Positions 19,560 through 30,251 of a stretch of DNA of 64,000 bases are shown here, one piece after another. How positions within the stretch are numbered: position 1 is the first letter of the stretch; each line of letters begins with the position of its first letter. Made by a program: the position numbers and the translations under genes. Under the pieces are notes generated by a model. That model did no database searches. It was not told where the DNA came from and saw nothing but the letters and a program-made list of their open reading frames with translations. Source of the stretch: Jiella pelagia (GTDB lineage: Bacteria; Pseudomonadota; Alphaproteobacteria; Rhizobiales; Rhizobiaceae); NCBI RefSeq assembly GCF_026898155.1, contig NZ_CP114029.1, positions 627,501-691,500 of the forward strand, in the 5' to 3' direction.

Positions 19560-20816
19560 ATGATCGCAATTGCGAACGAGTGGACCATGCAGCCTGACAC
19601 CCTTCTGCGGAAACGTACGGCCTGCGATACCCGCGGGCGCGGCCGGCCGAGACAGCTGGCGGCCGGAGCGGTCCTTCTGACCGTCGCACTCGCCTGCGTC
19701 CCCCAGGCCGATGCCGACGATCTCGATGACGACGTGCGAGCCTTCGCGCTCGCCTCCATCACACGGCAGGACGCCCTCGCCCTTCGCCTGGCGGGTGGCC
19801 AGACCGACAATCTGAAGGCCCATCTGGAAGGCCTTCGGGGCGATGCCTGCGGTCCGATGGCGGTGCGGGTTTCGCTCGGTCAGACCGACGCCTCCGAAGC
19901 ATGGGAGCGCCTCATCCTCGTCGCCGATGAAGACGACGTCGCCACCTCGAAGACGCTGCAGACGACCTCGACGACCGAGCGCTGCGCCAATGCCGCCAGA
20001 GCCTGGACGGGGGGCGCGCTGACCCTCGCCACCGATGCCCCGGATGCGTCGGGCAAAGACTTCGAGCGGGTCGAGACCAATCTGTCGGCCGGCCTCGACG
20101 CCCGGATCGCCGCCGATCTCGCCCTGGGAATTGCCGTCGGCGGCTCCAATGGCGACACGATCGAATCCGCAGGCAGGACCCGCGGCCAGGCGGCGCTTGG
20201 CTCCTTCGCAGCCTATGCCTCCTACCATCCGAGCGAATCCTCCTTTGCCGAAGCCGCGATCGGCGTTGCCCGGCTGGGCGTCACCGACAGGGTGATCGGG
20301 GCTTCCGAGGGCCTCTCCGGCACGACCGACCGTGCCGGGCTCGGCAGCTTCGCCACCGTCTCGGTCGGACGCCTGGAGCGTTTCGGAGACATGAAGGTCT
20401 CGCCCTATCTGAAGGCTTCGGGCCAGATCGTCCGGCTCGACGCAACGCCGCAGCGGATCGATTCCGCCGACTACTGGATCGCCGCCCGGAACGCCTCGCG
20501 CCTCAACGCGACCATCGGCGTTGATGCCTCTTTGCCGCTGCGCCGGCTGCCGGACTGGATCGCGGTCGAACCGCGTGCCGGTGTCGAAGTCGGCTACTCG
20601 CTCGATCACCGGGCGCGGACCTCCGTGAGGGCCTCGGGCGGCGGGGCGGCAGAAGCGGTGGCGGGATCGCTGTCGATGGGGCGGACGCTGCGCCTCGACG
20701 TCGGCACCAGCGTCAGGCTGTTCGACGAGTTGTCGGTCGATCTCGACGTCGAATCCCAGCCGATCGCGGAGGGCCGGCCGAAGACCCTGCGCCTTTCATC
20801 CAGCTGGAACTTCTGA
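19560..20816 (+). CDS. Autotransporter-type outer-membrane beta-barrel protein
   Basis: A 418-residue exported protein. A basic N-region and hydrophobic segment (about 31-50, ending QADA) form a signal peptide. A short helical/acidic segment with several Cys residues follows. From about residue 165 it shows alternating beta-strand patterns typical of an autotransporter barrel (LSAGLDARIAADLALGIAVG, GSFAAYASYHP, VEPRAGVEVGYSLDH) and ends in Phe (SSSWNF), the outer-membrane assembly signal. There is no long passenger domain. An ATG at 19587 is an alternative start. Function unknown. Confidence 0.72.
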   Translation: MIAIANEWTMQPDTLLRKRTACDTRGRGRPRQLAAGAVLLTVALACVPQADADDLDDDVRAFALASITRQDALALRLAGGQTDNLKAHLEGLRGDACGPMAVRVSLGQTDASEAWERLILVADEDDVATSKTLQTTSTTERCANAARAWTGGALTLATDAPDASGKDFERVETNLSAGLDARIAADLALGIAVGGSNGDTIESAGRTRGQAALGSFAAYASYHPSESSFAEAAIGVARLGVTDRVIGASEGLSGTTDRAGLGSFATVSVGRLERFGDMKVSPYLKASGQIVRLDATPQRIDSADYWIAARNASRLNATIGVDASLPLRRLPDWIAVEPRAGVEVGYSLDHRARTSVRASGGGAAEAVAGSLSMGRTLRLDVGTSVRLFDELSVDLDVESQPIAEGRPKTLRLSSSWNF

Positions 20817-20925
20817 GATCGCGCCGCAAGCGGCCGGGTGCCGTCCGTGAACGCCGCGCGCCGGCTGATTGCGCTACGATTGTGCATGTGCGATCTTCAG
20901 GCAACTTCGTTGCCCCTTGGCGGCC

Positions 20926-21474
20926 ATGTTCCATCGACTGCGTCATCTGAGGTTCGAACATCTGCTCGTCGGGCTCGTCTCGCTGGCCGGGGGACTTTTT
21001 GCGATCGGACTTTTGACCCGCGAGGACGTCGCCGAGAAGCCCTATCTGAAGATTGCCGGTTCCGGCTTCATCTTCAACTACCGCGTGGCCGACGCCTATT
21101 ACGGCTTCACCGCGCTGGTTCAGAAACCGGTGCAGAACTATTCGATCATCGAGGCGCGCTTCGAGGACCCCGCCGGTGGCCCGCCGCATGTCGTGACCAG
21201 CAAGCTGACCCCGCGATCGAGCCGCTACGGCCTGCGGTCGCCGCCGCTTCGCGGCATCGAGGCGGGCCGGCCCTACCGTGTCTCGATCCGTCTCGTTCAG
21301 AACGGTGACGGGGCCATTCTGTTCGCCGATGAGTTCACCGTCACCTCGCAGATTTCCGACCGCATCGTGCCGCCGGAACCGCTCACCATCGGGCCCGGCT
21401 ACGCCCGCAACCCCCGCCTCCCCGACGGCTGGACGTCACCAGCCTCGGACGAAGGGTTAGATCACCGCGGATGA
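20926..21474 (+). CDS. Membrane-anchored protein of unknown function
   Basis: I do not recognise a named family. The 182-residue protein starts with a basic N-terminus and one membrane segment (about 11-30, LLVGLVSLAGGLFAIGLL). A mostly beta periplasmic domain follows (YLKIAGSGFIFNYRVADAYY; ARFEDPAGGPPHVV; YRVSIRLVQNGDGAILFADE). The ATG at 20926 is chosen because it places the anchor near the start. It ends about 125 bp before choX and is not tightly linked to it. Confidence 0.65.
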   Translation: MFHRLRHLRFEHLLVGLVSLAGGLFAIGLLTREDVAEKPYLKIAGSGFIFNYRVADAYYGFTALVQKPVQNYSIIEARFEDPAGGPPHVVTSKLTPRSSRYGLRSPPLRGIEAGRPYRVSIRLVQNGDGAILFADEFTVTSQISDRIVPPEPLTIGPGYARNPRLPDGWTSPASDEGLDHRG

Positions 21475-21599
21475 ATTATTTGCAACAAAAGCGGCCTCGG
21501 CTGTTGCGCACGGACCGCTTGCGGAGTGATATTCCCCCGTCTCTGCCGCCCTCGATCATGGGCGCCCACATGTTTTTCCAAGCAACACAGGAGAACCGT

Positions 21600-22565
21600 A
21601 TGACACGGAATCTGAAGGCTCTCGGCCTCATCGTCGGAGCGTCCTTCACGATGCTGCCTGCCTTTGCCTCGAACGCCGCGGCAGCCGATGCCGAAAGCTG
21701 CAAGACGGTTCGCCTCTCGGACGTCGGCTGGACCGACATCACCTCGACGACGGCGGTGACGTCCAAGCTGCTCGCCGGCATGGGCTATGAGCCGAACGTC
21801 AAGATCCTGTCCGTACCGGTGACTTTCGCCTCGCTCGCCGACGACAATCTCGACGTGTTCCTCGGCAACTGGATGCCGGCCCAGGGCGAGCCGATCAAGA
21901 AATACATCGACGCAGGCACGATCGAGCGGGTCCAGACCAATCTCGAAGGCGCCAAATACACCCTCGCGGTGCCGAAATACCTCTACGACGAAGGCCTGCA
22001 CGACTTTGCCGACATCCATAAATTCGCCGATCAGCTGGGCAACAAGATCTACGGCATCGAGCCGGGCAATGACGGCAATTCGCTCGTTATCGGCATGATC
22101 GAGAAGAACGAGTTTGACCTCCAGGGCTTCGATCTCGTCGCCTCGTCCGAACAGGGCATGCTCTCCCAGGTTTCCCGCGCGACACGCTCCAAGAACGCGG
22201 TCGTGTTCCTCGCCTGGGCGCCGCATCCGATGAACTCCAATTACGACATCGAGTATCTGACCGGCGGCGACGATACCTTCGGCCCGAACTACGGCGGCGC
22301 GACGGTCTACACGGTGACGCGCAAGGGCTACTCGGAAGAGTGCCCGAACATCGGCAAGCTGTTGCAGAATCTGACCTTCGATCTCGACATGGAAAATCAG
22401 ATCATGGGCAAGATCCTAGACGACGGCCAAGAGCCCGAAGAGGCCGCCACCGAATGGCTGAAGGCCAATCCGGACCGGCTGACCAAGTGGCTCGACGGCA
22501 TCGAGACGATGGACGGCGAGCCGGCTCTGCCGGCAGTCAAGGAATCCCTCGGCATTTCTTCCTGA
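21600..22565 (+). CDS. choX: Choline ABC transporter substrate-binding protein
   Basis: ChoX is the periplasmic choline (and acetylcholine) binding protein of rhizobia. The 321-residue protein has a signal peptide (about 1-29) ending in AAAADA. The mature part starts ESCKTVRLSDVGWTDI and holds the aromatic-box region typical of OpuAC-type binding proteins (FLGNWMPAQ, YGIEPGNDGN, FLAWAPHPMN). A GGAG lies just before the ATG at 21600. A strong hairpin follows the stop, before choW. Choline taken up is normally converted to glycine betaine for osmoprotection or catabolism; no bet genes are in this window. Confidence 0.92.
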   Translation: MTRNLKALGLIVGASFTMLPAFASNAAAADAESCKTVRLSDVGWTDITSTTAVTSKLLAGMGYEPNVKILSVPVTFASLADDNLDVFLGNWMPAQGEPIKKYIDAGTIERVQTNLEGAKYTLAVPKYLYDEGLHDFADIHKFADQLGNKIYGIEPGNDGNSLVIGMIEKNEFDLQGFDLVASSEQGMLSQVSRATRSKNAVVFLAWAPHPMNSNYDIEYLTGGDDTFGPNYGGATVYTVTRKGYSEECPNIGKLLQNLTFDLDMENQIMGKILDDGQEPEEAATEWLKANPDRLTKWLDGIETMDGEPALPAVKESLGISS

Positions 22566-22585
22566 AGCCGACGGCATCTCGAATG

Positions 22586-22618
22586 CGGGACCGGCCGGTC
22601 GGTCGGTCCCGTTGATTT
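22586..22618 (+). terminator. Intercistronic hairpin between choX and choW
   Basis: CGGGACCG (22586-22593) pairs with CGGTCCCG (22604-22611) around a 10-base loop, followed by TTGATTTT. Such hairpins after binding-protein genes usually attenuate read-through or protect the upstream mRNA, giving more binding protein than permease. Confidence 0.55.
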
Positions 22619-22660
22619 TCGGGCGCCGCGTCGCGCCCTTTTTCACCCCATGCGAAGAGG

Positions 22661-23512
22661 ATGTCGAAGCTCGTGGAATGGCTCGTAGACCACCCCTTGC
22701 CGATCGGCGACTATGCCGAGGATTTCGTCGACTGGCTGACAGCGAACTTCACCCCCGTGTTCGATGGCCTCACCGTGTTTCTCCAGACGGTGATCGACGC
22801 CATCCTGTTCGTCCTCACCTGGCCGCATCCCTTCGTCGTCATCGCCGCCTTCTGCCTGATCGCCTGGCTCGCCCGCCGGTCGCTCTTCCCGGTGATCTTC
22901 ACGCTGCTCGGCTTCCTCCTGATCATCAATCTCGGCTTCTGGCAGGCCACCACCCAGACCCTCGCCCTGGTCATCGCGGCGACGGTCACCTGCATGGTGA
23001 TCGGCGTACCGCTCGGCATCGCCGCCGCGAGGCGGGAATGGGTCTACGTCATCCTGCGACCGATCCTCGACCTGATGCAGACGATCCCGACCTTCGTCTA
23101 TCTGATCCCGGCGCTGATCCTCTTCGGCCTCGGCATGGTGCCGGGCCTCGTCGCCACGGTGATCTTCTCGCTGCCCGCCTCGATCCGCCTGACGCGGCTC
23201 GGCATCGCCTCGACCCCGACGCAGCTTCTGGAAGCCGGCGACGCCTTCGGCGCGACGCCGATGCAGCGCCTGTTCAAGGTCGAGATCCCCTACGCCCTGC
23301 CGCAGATCATGGCCGGCCTCACCCAGACGATCATGCTGTCGCTTTCGATGGTGGTCATCGCCGCCCTCGTCGGCGCGCCCGGTCTCGGGGTGCCGGTGCT
23401 GCGGGCGCTGAACGCCATCAATGTCGGCAACGGCTTTGAATCCGGTCTTGCCATCGTTCTTCTGGCGATCATCCTCGATCGCTTCTTCCGGGTCGAGGAG
23501 AAGGGTCGATGA
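22661..23512 (+). CDS. choW: Choline ABC transporter permease
   Basis: ChoW is the inner-membrane channel subunit of the choline importer. The 283-residue protein has about six membrane segments. The permease cytoplasmic loop is in LEAGDAFGATPMQRLFKVEIPYALP (the EAA-type motif). It is similar to ProW/OpuAB. The 3' end overlaps the choV start (ATGA). Its place between choX and choV settles the assignment. Confidence 0.93.
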   Translation: MSKLVEWLVDHPLPIGDYAEDFVDWLTANFTPVFDGLTVFLQTVIDAILFVLTWPHPFVVIAAFCLIAWLARRSLFPVIFTLLGFLLIINLGFWQATTQTLALVIAATVTCMVIGVPLGIAAARREWVYVILRPILDLMQTIPTFVYLIPALILFGLGMVPGLVATVIFSLPASIRLTRLGIASTPTQLLEAGDAFGATPMQRLFKVEIPYALPQIMAGLTQTIMLSLSMVVIAALVGAPGLGVPVLRALNAINVGNGFESGLAIVLLAIILDRFFRVEEKGR

Positions 23513-24561
23513 CAAAGACCGTCGTTTCGTTCGAGAACGTCTCGATCATCTTCGGCAAGAACCGCGACAAGGCGCTGGAACTTGCCGACGCCGGCAAGAA
23601 CCGGGCCGAAATCCGCGAGGAAACCGGCGCGACGCTTGGCGTCACCAATGCCACGCTCGAGGTGAAGGAAGGCGAGATCGCCGTCCTGATGGGCCTGTCC
23701 GGCTCCGGCAAATCGACCCTCATCCGCGCCGTCAACGGGCTTGCCCCGGTCGCCCGCGGCCGGGTCGTCATCGATACCGGCCGCCAGCCTGTCGACCCCA
23801 AGGACTGCGGCGCCGCCCGCCTGCGCGAGCTGCGCCGCCACGAGGTGGCGATGGTATTCCAGCAGTTCGCGCTCTTGCCCTGGCGCTCGGTGGTCGACAA
23901 CGTCGCGCTCGGCCTGGAATTTGCCGGCGAATCGAAATCTGCCCGGCGCAAGCGCGCGCTCGAGCAGCTGGAGCTCGTCGGCCTGTCGGACTGGGCGCAT
24001 TCGCGCGTCTCCGAACTCTCCGGCGGCATGCAGCAGCGCGTCGGCCTCGCCCGCGCCTTTGCCACCGACGCGCCGATCCTCCTGATGGACGAGCCGTTCT
24101 CCGCCCTCGACCCGCTCATCCGCACGCGGCTTCAGGACGAGCTGATCGACCTCCAACAAAAGCTGAAGAAGACCATCATCTTCGTCAGCCACGATCTCGA
24201 CGAGGCCTTCAAGATCGGCAACCGCATCGCCATCATGGAGGGCGGGCGCATCGTCCAGATCGGCACGGCGCAGGACATCGTGCTGCGCCCCGCCGACGAC
24301 TACGTCGCCGACTTCGTCGCCCACATGAACCCGCTCAACGTGCTGACCGCCGGCGACGTGATGAAGCCCATCGACCGTCACGACACCGCCCCGGCCAACG
24401 TCGCCGCCATGGCCGACCCTTCGACGCCGCTGAAGCGGATCATGGACTCGGTGAGCGGCGGCCGGGGCTCGGTGGTCGTCAGCCAGAACGGCAAAATCCT
24501 CGGCCAGATCGGCCCGCAGGAAATCGTCGATGCCCTGCAGAGGCACCAGAGCGAGGGGTGA
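23509..24561 (+). CDS. choV: Choline ABC transporter ATP-binding protein
   Basis: ChoV is the ATPase of the choline importer, of the ProV/OpuAA type. The 350 residues include the characteristic N-terminal extension before the ABC domain (residues 1-50, KALELADAGKNRAEIREETG). Walker A GLSGSGKST is at about 62-70. The Q-loop VFQQFALLPWR, signature LSGGMQQRVGLARAF and Walker B ILLMDEPF follow, and then a short C-terminal regulatory region. It overlaps choW by four bases. Confidence 0.94.
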   Translation: MTKTVVSFENVSIIFGKNRDKALELADAGKNRAEIREETGATLGVTNATLEVKEGEIAVLMGLSGSGKSTLIRAVNGLAPVARGRVVIDTGRQPVDPKDCGAARLRELRRHEVAMVFQQFALLPWRSVVDNVALGLEFAGESKSARRKRALEQLELVGLSDWAHSRVSELSGGMQQRVGLARAFATDAPILLMDEPFSALDPLIRTRLQDELIDLQQKLKKTIIFVSHDLDEAFKIGNRIAIMEGGRIVQIGTAQDIVLRPADDYVADFVAHMNPLNVLTAGDVMKPIDRHDTAPANVAAMADPSTPLKRIMDSVSGGRGSVVVSQNGKILGQIGPQEIVDALQRHQSEG

Positions 24562-24691
24562 CCTTCGCCGCGGGCGGAAGCGCCGACGGCCATCTTCCCT
24601 GGCAGTATTTGGAACCGGCATCTGGACGGCGGAGCCTGCCCCGAAAACGGCAGGCGCCATCAGTCGGCGTCTTCACGGCAGAGACGGAACC

Positions 24692-25444
24692 ATGCGCGCC
24701 GATCGAGCGAACGACTACGCTCAAAGGCTCAGGCTACGGAACCGCGCGACGGCACGGAATTGGCGAATGATGGTGGATGGGAGCGACGGGACTGTCGAAA
24801 GCAAAGGCGCGATCAATGTCGAACGTCTGACGATCCCCGTGCCGAGCGAGGAGATCGGCGTCCGCAGGATCGCGACGTTCGTTCATATCCTCAAGCATGT
24901 CGTTTCACCGCAACGGCGAACGCTGGCCGACCTCGGCGCCGGGCATTGCAAGTTCAGCGTCTGGGCGACGAGGGCCGGTTTCGACGTCACCGCCGTCGAT
25001 GGCCGGACCGTGCGCCTGCCGGAGGACCTGGGAGCGATCCACTTCGTGAAAGCTGACGTGCGCGACTACGATCCGAGCGGCCATGGTGTCGTGGCGATCC
25101 TCGGTCTCTTGTATCACCTCGAACTCGCCGATCAGGAGAGCCTGCTTCGGCGCTGCTGCTATGGAGCCCCGGTGATCGTCGAGACGCAGGTGCATGTTCC
25201 CGAGATGGTGTCGGACGAGCCGAAGGAGTGGCACAGGCTCATCGAGCGCGACGGTTATTGCGGCGTCGATTTTCCCGAAGGCGACAATCCGATGGCCTCG
25301 ATCGGCAACCAGACCTCGTTCTGGCACACCGAGGCCTCGATGCTGCGGCTGTTCGAACGCGCCGGCTATGGCGAGGTACTCGTCATCGATCCGCCTTTCA
25401 TGTCCGGATACGGAGCCAGGCGCTTTTACGTCGCCAAGCCCTGA
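24692..25444 (+). CDS. Class I SAM-dependent methyltransferase-like protein
   Basis: A 250-residue protein with a recognisable class I methyltransferase core. The SAM-binding motif is LADLGAGHCKFSVWA (about 87-101), followed by VTAVDGRTVRLP and FVKADVRDYDP, with motif IV-like GVVAILGLLYHLELAD. The substrate is unknown. The C-terminal part (TSFWHTEASMLRLFERAGYGEVLVIDPP) resembles methyltransferases acting on sugars or small molecules. It lies about 130 bp after choV on the same strand, with its own weak Shine-Dalgarno. Confidence 0.72.
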   Translation: MRADRANDYAQRLRLRNRATARNWRMMVDGSDGTVESKGAINVERLTIPVPSEEIGVRRIATFVHILKHVVSPQRRTLADLGAGHCKFSVWATRAGFDVTAVDGRTVRLPEDLGAIHFVKADVRDYDPSGHGVVAILGLLYHLELADQESLLRRCCYGAPVIVETQVHVPEMVSDEPKEWHRLIERDGYCGVDFPEGDNPMASIGNQTSFWHTEASMLRLFERAGYGEVLVIDPPFMSGYGARRFYVAKP

Positions 25445-25679
25445 GACGACCGAGGCTGCCTCGGGTCTTCGGCGCCATGATGCATGCTGGACGATGAACT
25501 CTGGCGTCGAAACGTCTGCTCCTTCGAGCCGATCTCGCCCTCGCCGCTTCCTCGAAAATGATTCCGATTTTCGGCTCAATGCTGTAAACGGCAAGGCAAA
25601 CCCGCCAACCGTTGCCGTCTATGCAGGCTTTTCGCCGCCATGGGTGACCGTTGGCCGAAGCATTATAGAAGGTCATCTC

Positions 25680-27323
25680 ATGGACAGTCTCGCCGAGGAA
25701 GCCGCGATGCCGAGCGAAACCGCGCGGACGTCGAAGGCTGCGCAGCGCCCTTTCGAGACGCGCCGCACCTTCGCGATCATCTCCCACCCCGACGCCGGCA
25801 AGACGACGCTGACCGAAAAGCTGCTGCTTTCCGGCGGCGCCATCGAGATGGCCGGCGCCGTGCGCTCCAAGGGCAATGGCCGCCGGGCGAAATCCGACTG
25901 GATGGAGATCGAGAAGAACCGCGGCATCTCGGTCACCTCCTCGGTGATGACCTTCGAGAAGGACGGCATCAACTTCAACCTCCTCGACACGCCCGGCCAC
26001 AGCGACTTTTCCGAAGACACCTATCGGACGCTGACGGCGGTCGATTCGGCCATCATGGTCATCGACGCCGCCAAGGGCATCGAGGCGCAGACCAAGAAGC
26101 TCTTCGAGATCTGCCGCCTGCGCGACATCCCGATCATCACCTTCGTCAACAAGGTCGATCGCGAGGGCCGCGACCCGTTCGAACTCCTCGACGAGATCGA
26201 GGCGGAGCTGGCGCTGTCGGTCGCGCCGATGGTCTGGCCGGTCGGCCAGGGCGGGCTGTTCAAGGGCTGCTACGACCTCGTCAGGAACGACTTCCTCTTC
26301 GCCGGCCTCGACAAGACCGTACATTACGACGGCGGCCTCGACGACCCGGCGCTGCAGGCCGCGCTCGGCGAAGCCGCCTATGGCGCATTTCGCGACACGG
26401 CCGAACTCGCCGCCGAAGGCTATGCCGATTTCGATCCCGCCGCATACCGCCAAGGGCACCTTACGCCGGTCGTGTTCGGCTCGGCGCTGCAGAACTTCGC
26501 CGTCGACCGGCTGATGGACTTCATCGCCGAGCATGCGCCAGAGCCGCGGCCGCAGCCCTCCGACCGGGGGCCGGTCGACCCATCGGAAGACAAGGTCTCG
26601 GGGTTCGTCTTCAAGGTCCAGGCCAACATGGACCCGAAACACCGCGACCGCGTCGCCTTCGTGCGCTTCTGCTCGGGCCATTTCAAGCGCGGCATGAAGC
26701 TCGATCACGTGCGCTCCGGCAAGGCGCTCGCCGTCTCCAACCCGATCTACTTCGTCGCACAGGAACGCTCGCTGACCGAGGAAGCCTATGCCGGCGACGT
26801 CATCGGCATTCCGAACCACGGCACGCTGCAGGTCGGCGACACGCTGACCGAGGGGGAGAGGTTCCGGTTCACCGGCCTTCCGGCCTTCGCGCCCGAAGTC
26901 TTGCGCCGGGTGCGGCTCGAGGACTCGATGAAGCTGAAGCAGCTGCGCCGCGGCCTTGAGGATCTCGCCCAGGAAGGGCTGGTCCAAGTGTTCCGCCCGA
27001 CCATCGGCTCGGACTGGATCGTCGGCGTGGTCGGCCCGCTACAGCTCGACGTCCTCGCCTCGCGCATCGCCGGCGAATATAAGGCCGACGTCACCTTCGA
27101 GCCGGTGCAGTACAACGTCGCACGCTGGATCCGCGCCGACAGCGAACAGACGCTGAAGGAATTCATCCGCGAGAACACCATGAGCGTCGTGCGCGACCGC
27201 GATGGCTGGCCGGTCTATCTGTGCAAGGACGATTGGGATCTGCGCTACATCATGAACCGACACAAGGACATCGCCTTCGACGCGACCCGCGAGATCGTCG
27301 GGCAAGGCGTGGCGGGGAAGTAG
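25680..27323 (+). CDS. prfC: Peptide chain release factor 3
   Basis: RF3 is the translational GTPase that recycles RF1/RF2 after termination. The 547-residue protein has G1 SHPDAGKTTL, a G2 segment with GISVTSSVM, G3 DTPGHSDF, G4 FVNKVDR, and the RF3-specific domain II/III (KVQANMDPKHRDRVAFVRFCSG; ARWI near the C-terminus). Length and motif order distinguish it from EF-G. The start is ATG 25680, with an AAGG upstream; ATG 25710 is an alternative. It stands alone. Confidence 0.95.
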   Translation: MDSLAEEAAMPSETARTSKAAQRPFETRRTFAIISHPDAGKTTLTEKLLLSGGAIEMAGAVRSKGNGRRAKSDWMEIEKNRGISVTSSVMTFEKDGINFNLLDTPGHSDFSEDTYRTLTAVDSAIMVIDAAKGIEAQTKKLFEICRLRDIPIITFVNKVDREGRDPFELLDEIEAELALSVAPMVWPVGQGGLFKGCYDLVRNDFLFAGLDKTVHYDGGLDDPALQAALGEAAYGAFRDTAELAAEGYADFDPAAYRQGHLTPVVFGSALQNFAVDRLMDFIAEHAPEPRPQPSDRGPVDPSEDKVSGFVFKVQANMDPKHRDRVAFVRFCSGHFKRGMKLDHVRSGKALAVSNPIYFVAQERSLTEEAYAGDVIGIPNHGTLQVGDTLTEGERFRFTGLPAFAPEVLRRVRLEDSMKLKQLRRGLEDLAQEGLVQVFRPTIGSDWIVGVVGPLQLDVLASRIAGEYKADVTFEPVQYNVARWIRADSEQTLKEFIRENTMSVVRDRDGWPVYLCKDDWDLRYIMNRHKDIAFDATREIVGQGVAGK

Positions 27324-27614
27324 TCTCACCTTCCTGTCCGCCTCTGTCCCTGATTCCGAATTGCGGCTTCGGACGCTCGGTCGCAAGAACCGGACGTCTA
27401 GCCATACCGGCGCGTGCCGGGAAGGCATACTCTCCTTCACGATCGATCGAACCCTGGCGGAAACGCAGCCGGCCTTTGCGGAGGTGTCGACGCAGCTGCC
27501 GGTTCGATCGGTATCTGTCCCTTCACTTCCGGTCCCTGCACGGACCAAGCCCCGTCCGGACCGGGGCCCGGGGGTGGAGGGCGAGCTTCCTTCATCCAGA
27601 AAGAGAGTGTGACG
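27324..27614. other. Intergenic region after prfC
   Basis: About 290 bp before a small exported-protein gene. I see no gene, repeat or clear terminator apart from GC-rich stretches near 27560. Confidence 0.45.
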
Positions 27615-27986
27615 ATGAGACTGATACTTGGCGCAGCGCTGTTCGCAGCTGGCCTATCCGCTGCCTCGCCGGCAGCCGCGCAGGGCATCGTCGATGAATA
27701 TTGCGCCAGGATCAGCGACCACGACAAGGTCGCATCCGATGGCTTCCAGTTGTCGGACGCTGCCTCGATCCTGCGCCAGGACCGCGCGAATTACCACAAG
27801 TTCAACGATTCCGATAACGAGGACGCCGGCGACAGAACGTTCAGGTCTGCCGGCGCACGCGCCAGGATCCCGGCGCTCCTCGACAATGGCCAGACGGAAC
27901 AGAGCACCGTGCGGGAGATCGTCCGCGGCAACCCATATGTGTGTGTCGAGGTTTATCCAAAATATATCTACGTCTATGTGAACTGA
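27615..27986 (+). CDS. Small exported protein of unknown function
   Basis: A 123-residue protein with a clear signal peptide (MRLILGAALFAAGLSAASPAAA, cleavage near 22-23). The mature domain of about 100 residues has two Cys (YCARIS and VCVEV) that could form a disulfide and ends in an aromatic tail YPKYIYVYVN. I do not recognise the family. It has no obvious operon partner. Confidence 0.6.
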   Translation: MRLILGAALFAAGLSAASPAAAQGIVDEYCARISDHDKVASDGFQLSDAASILRQDRANYHKFNDSDNEDAGDRTFRSAGARARIPALLDNGQTEQSTVREIVRGNPYVCVEVYPKYIYVYVN

Positions 27987-28060
27987 CGATCTTTTCGACC
28001 TTCACCGAAGCCCCGGCGCCATAGCCGGGGCGCGGCGACGCGAGTTGAGAGCAGCGAAGG

Positions 28061-28327
28061 TCAGGCATCCGGCCGAAATCCGACCACGAAGGCTGCGACC
28101 TTCTCCTCCGGCATCTCGCAGGGTTTCACGACAGGCCGCCCGCCACTCAGGACGAAGACGTTGGCGCTGACGAAGTCCGTCCCGCCAAGCTCCTCGGCGT
28201 AGAGCCACCGTCGCCGGCCATCGCTCGACGCTCTCAACGTCGCGCCATACCGCCGGCCATCGTAGCGACCTTCCGTGTAGCCCTTGGGCAAAGCGGCCCA
28301 TGCCGCCCAGAAATGGTCGTTTGTCAC
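28061..28327 (-). CDS. Small protein of unknown function
   Basis: An 88-residue frame that reads like a genuine soluble protein (HFWAAWAALPKGYTEGRYDG; WLYAEELGGTDFVSANVF; KPCEMPEEKVAAFVVGF). The start is uncertain: I use GTG at 28327, but the frame stays open to another GTG at 28417. Neither has a strong Shine-Dalgarno. I cannot assign a function. No neighbours are tightly linked. Confidence 0.45.
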   Translation of the reverse strand: MTNDHFWAAWAALPKGYTEGRYDGRRYGATLRASSDGRRRWLYAEELGGTDFVSANVFVLSGGRPVVKPCEMPEEKVAAFVVGFRPDA

Positions 28328-28528
28328 GGCGATGAAGGTCGAAGCAGCTGGCCAAACACGGCGGCAGTCTCGCCGTGACCGAGCGCTTTTAATTCTACAG
28401 GCCTCCCCTGCCGCCACTTCGACGCCTGCGCACCGGCCCTCGTTGCGCCGCCGAGCCGGCGAGCACCGTTTTGCTCCCGGCTCGGCATTGCGTCCGGTCC
28501 ATGGCCGGTTCCGCTGTGCGCGACGTTC

Positions 28529-29050
28529 CTACTGTGCAGGCGTCGTCGCAGCATCCTGCTCTTCACTCGCATCGCTGGCGCCAGAAGCGTCACCCGGCTG
28601 GGCGATATCCGGCGGTGTCACGGAGGTTTCTTCCTGCACCACAGACTGCGCCTCTGCCAGGATGGCGTCGACGTCGACACCGACCTCGCGCGCGGCACCG
28701 GCGACGGCCTGGCTGGCGTCGCGGATGTTGCTGCGCAGCGGATCGAGCGAGACGTTGGTATAGCCCTCCCGAGCCAGCGCCTCGCCGAACTTGTCGAGCT
28801 GCTGCTCGGTCTTGCCCATGGCTGTGAAGGCGGTGGTCAGCGGTTCGCGGAGCGTCGTCGGGTCGATCTGTCCGGCAGCCGTCTCTTGAGCCGCCTCGAA
28901 ATCGCGGATCTGGCCCTGCAGCGCCTCGTTCTCGGTCTGGGTGGTCTGCAACTGGCCTTCCAACTCGGTGACCCTGGCAGCGTTGTCGTCGCCGCAGGCC
29001 GAAAGAGTGAGAATCATGGCAGCGGAGGCAGCAAGATAAAGATGTTTCAT
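28529..29050 (-). CDS. Predicted lipoprotein with coiled-coil segment
   Basis: A 173-residue lipoprotein. The leader ends in the lipobox LSAC (Cys19). Residues about 25-60 (TELEGQLQTTQTENEALQGQIRDFEAAQ) have a heptad pattern for a short coiled coil. The middle domain is helical (LREPLTTAFTAMGKTEQQLDKFGEAL), and the C-terminus is acidic and Ala/Thr-rich. The layout resembles Lpp-like or tether lipoproteins, but the function is unknown. It is monocistronic. Confidence 0.7.
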   Translation of the reverse strand: MKHLYLAASAAMILTLSACGDDNAARVTELEGQLQTTQTENEALQGQIRDFEAAQETAAGQIDPTTLREPLTTAFTAMGKTEQQLDKFGEALAREGYTNVSLDPLRSNIRDASQAVAGAAREVGVDVDAILAEAQSVVQEETSVTPPDIAQPGDASGASDASEEQDAATTPAQ

Positions 29051-29267
29051 ACTGGCGCGTCCTTCCTGTCTATTTCTGAATAGCGCGCTCCGCCTCATCG
29101 CGAGGTGAGCGCATCGCTCAATAGATGCAAGAATGCCGCGGCACTTTCGTTCCGAAGAAACTCTTTTCTCGGCCAACGAACGAGGCCAAATGGCAATCGT
29201 TTCAGGCGAGATCGCATCGATCGCAGCGTCCGGGCACTCTGCGATACATGCGATGACATTACGCCAA

Positions 29268-30250
<983 letters not shown>

Positions 30251-30251
<1 letters not shown>
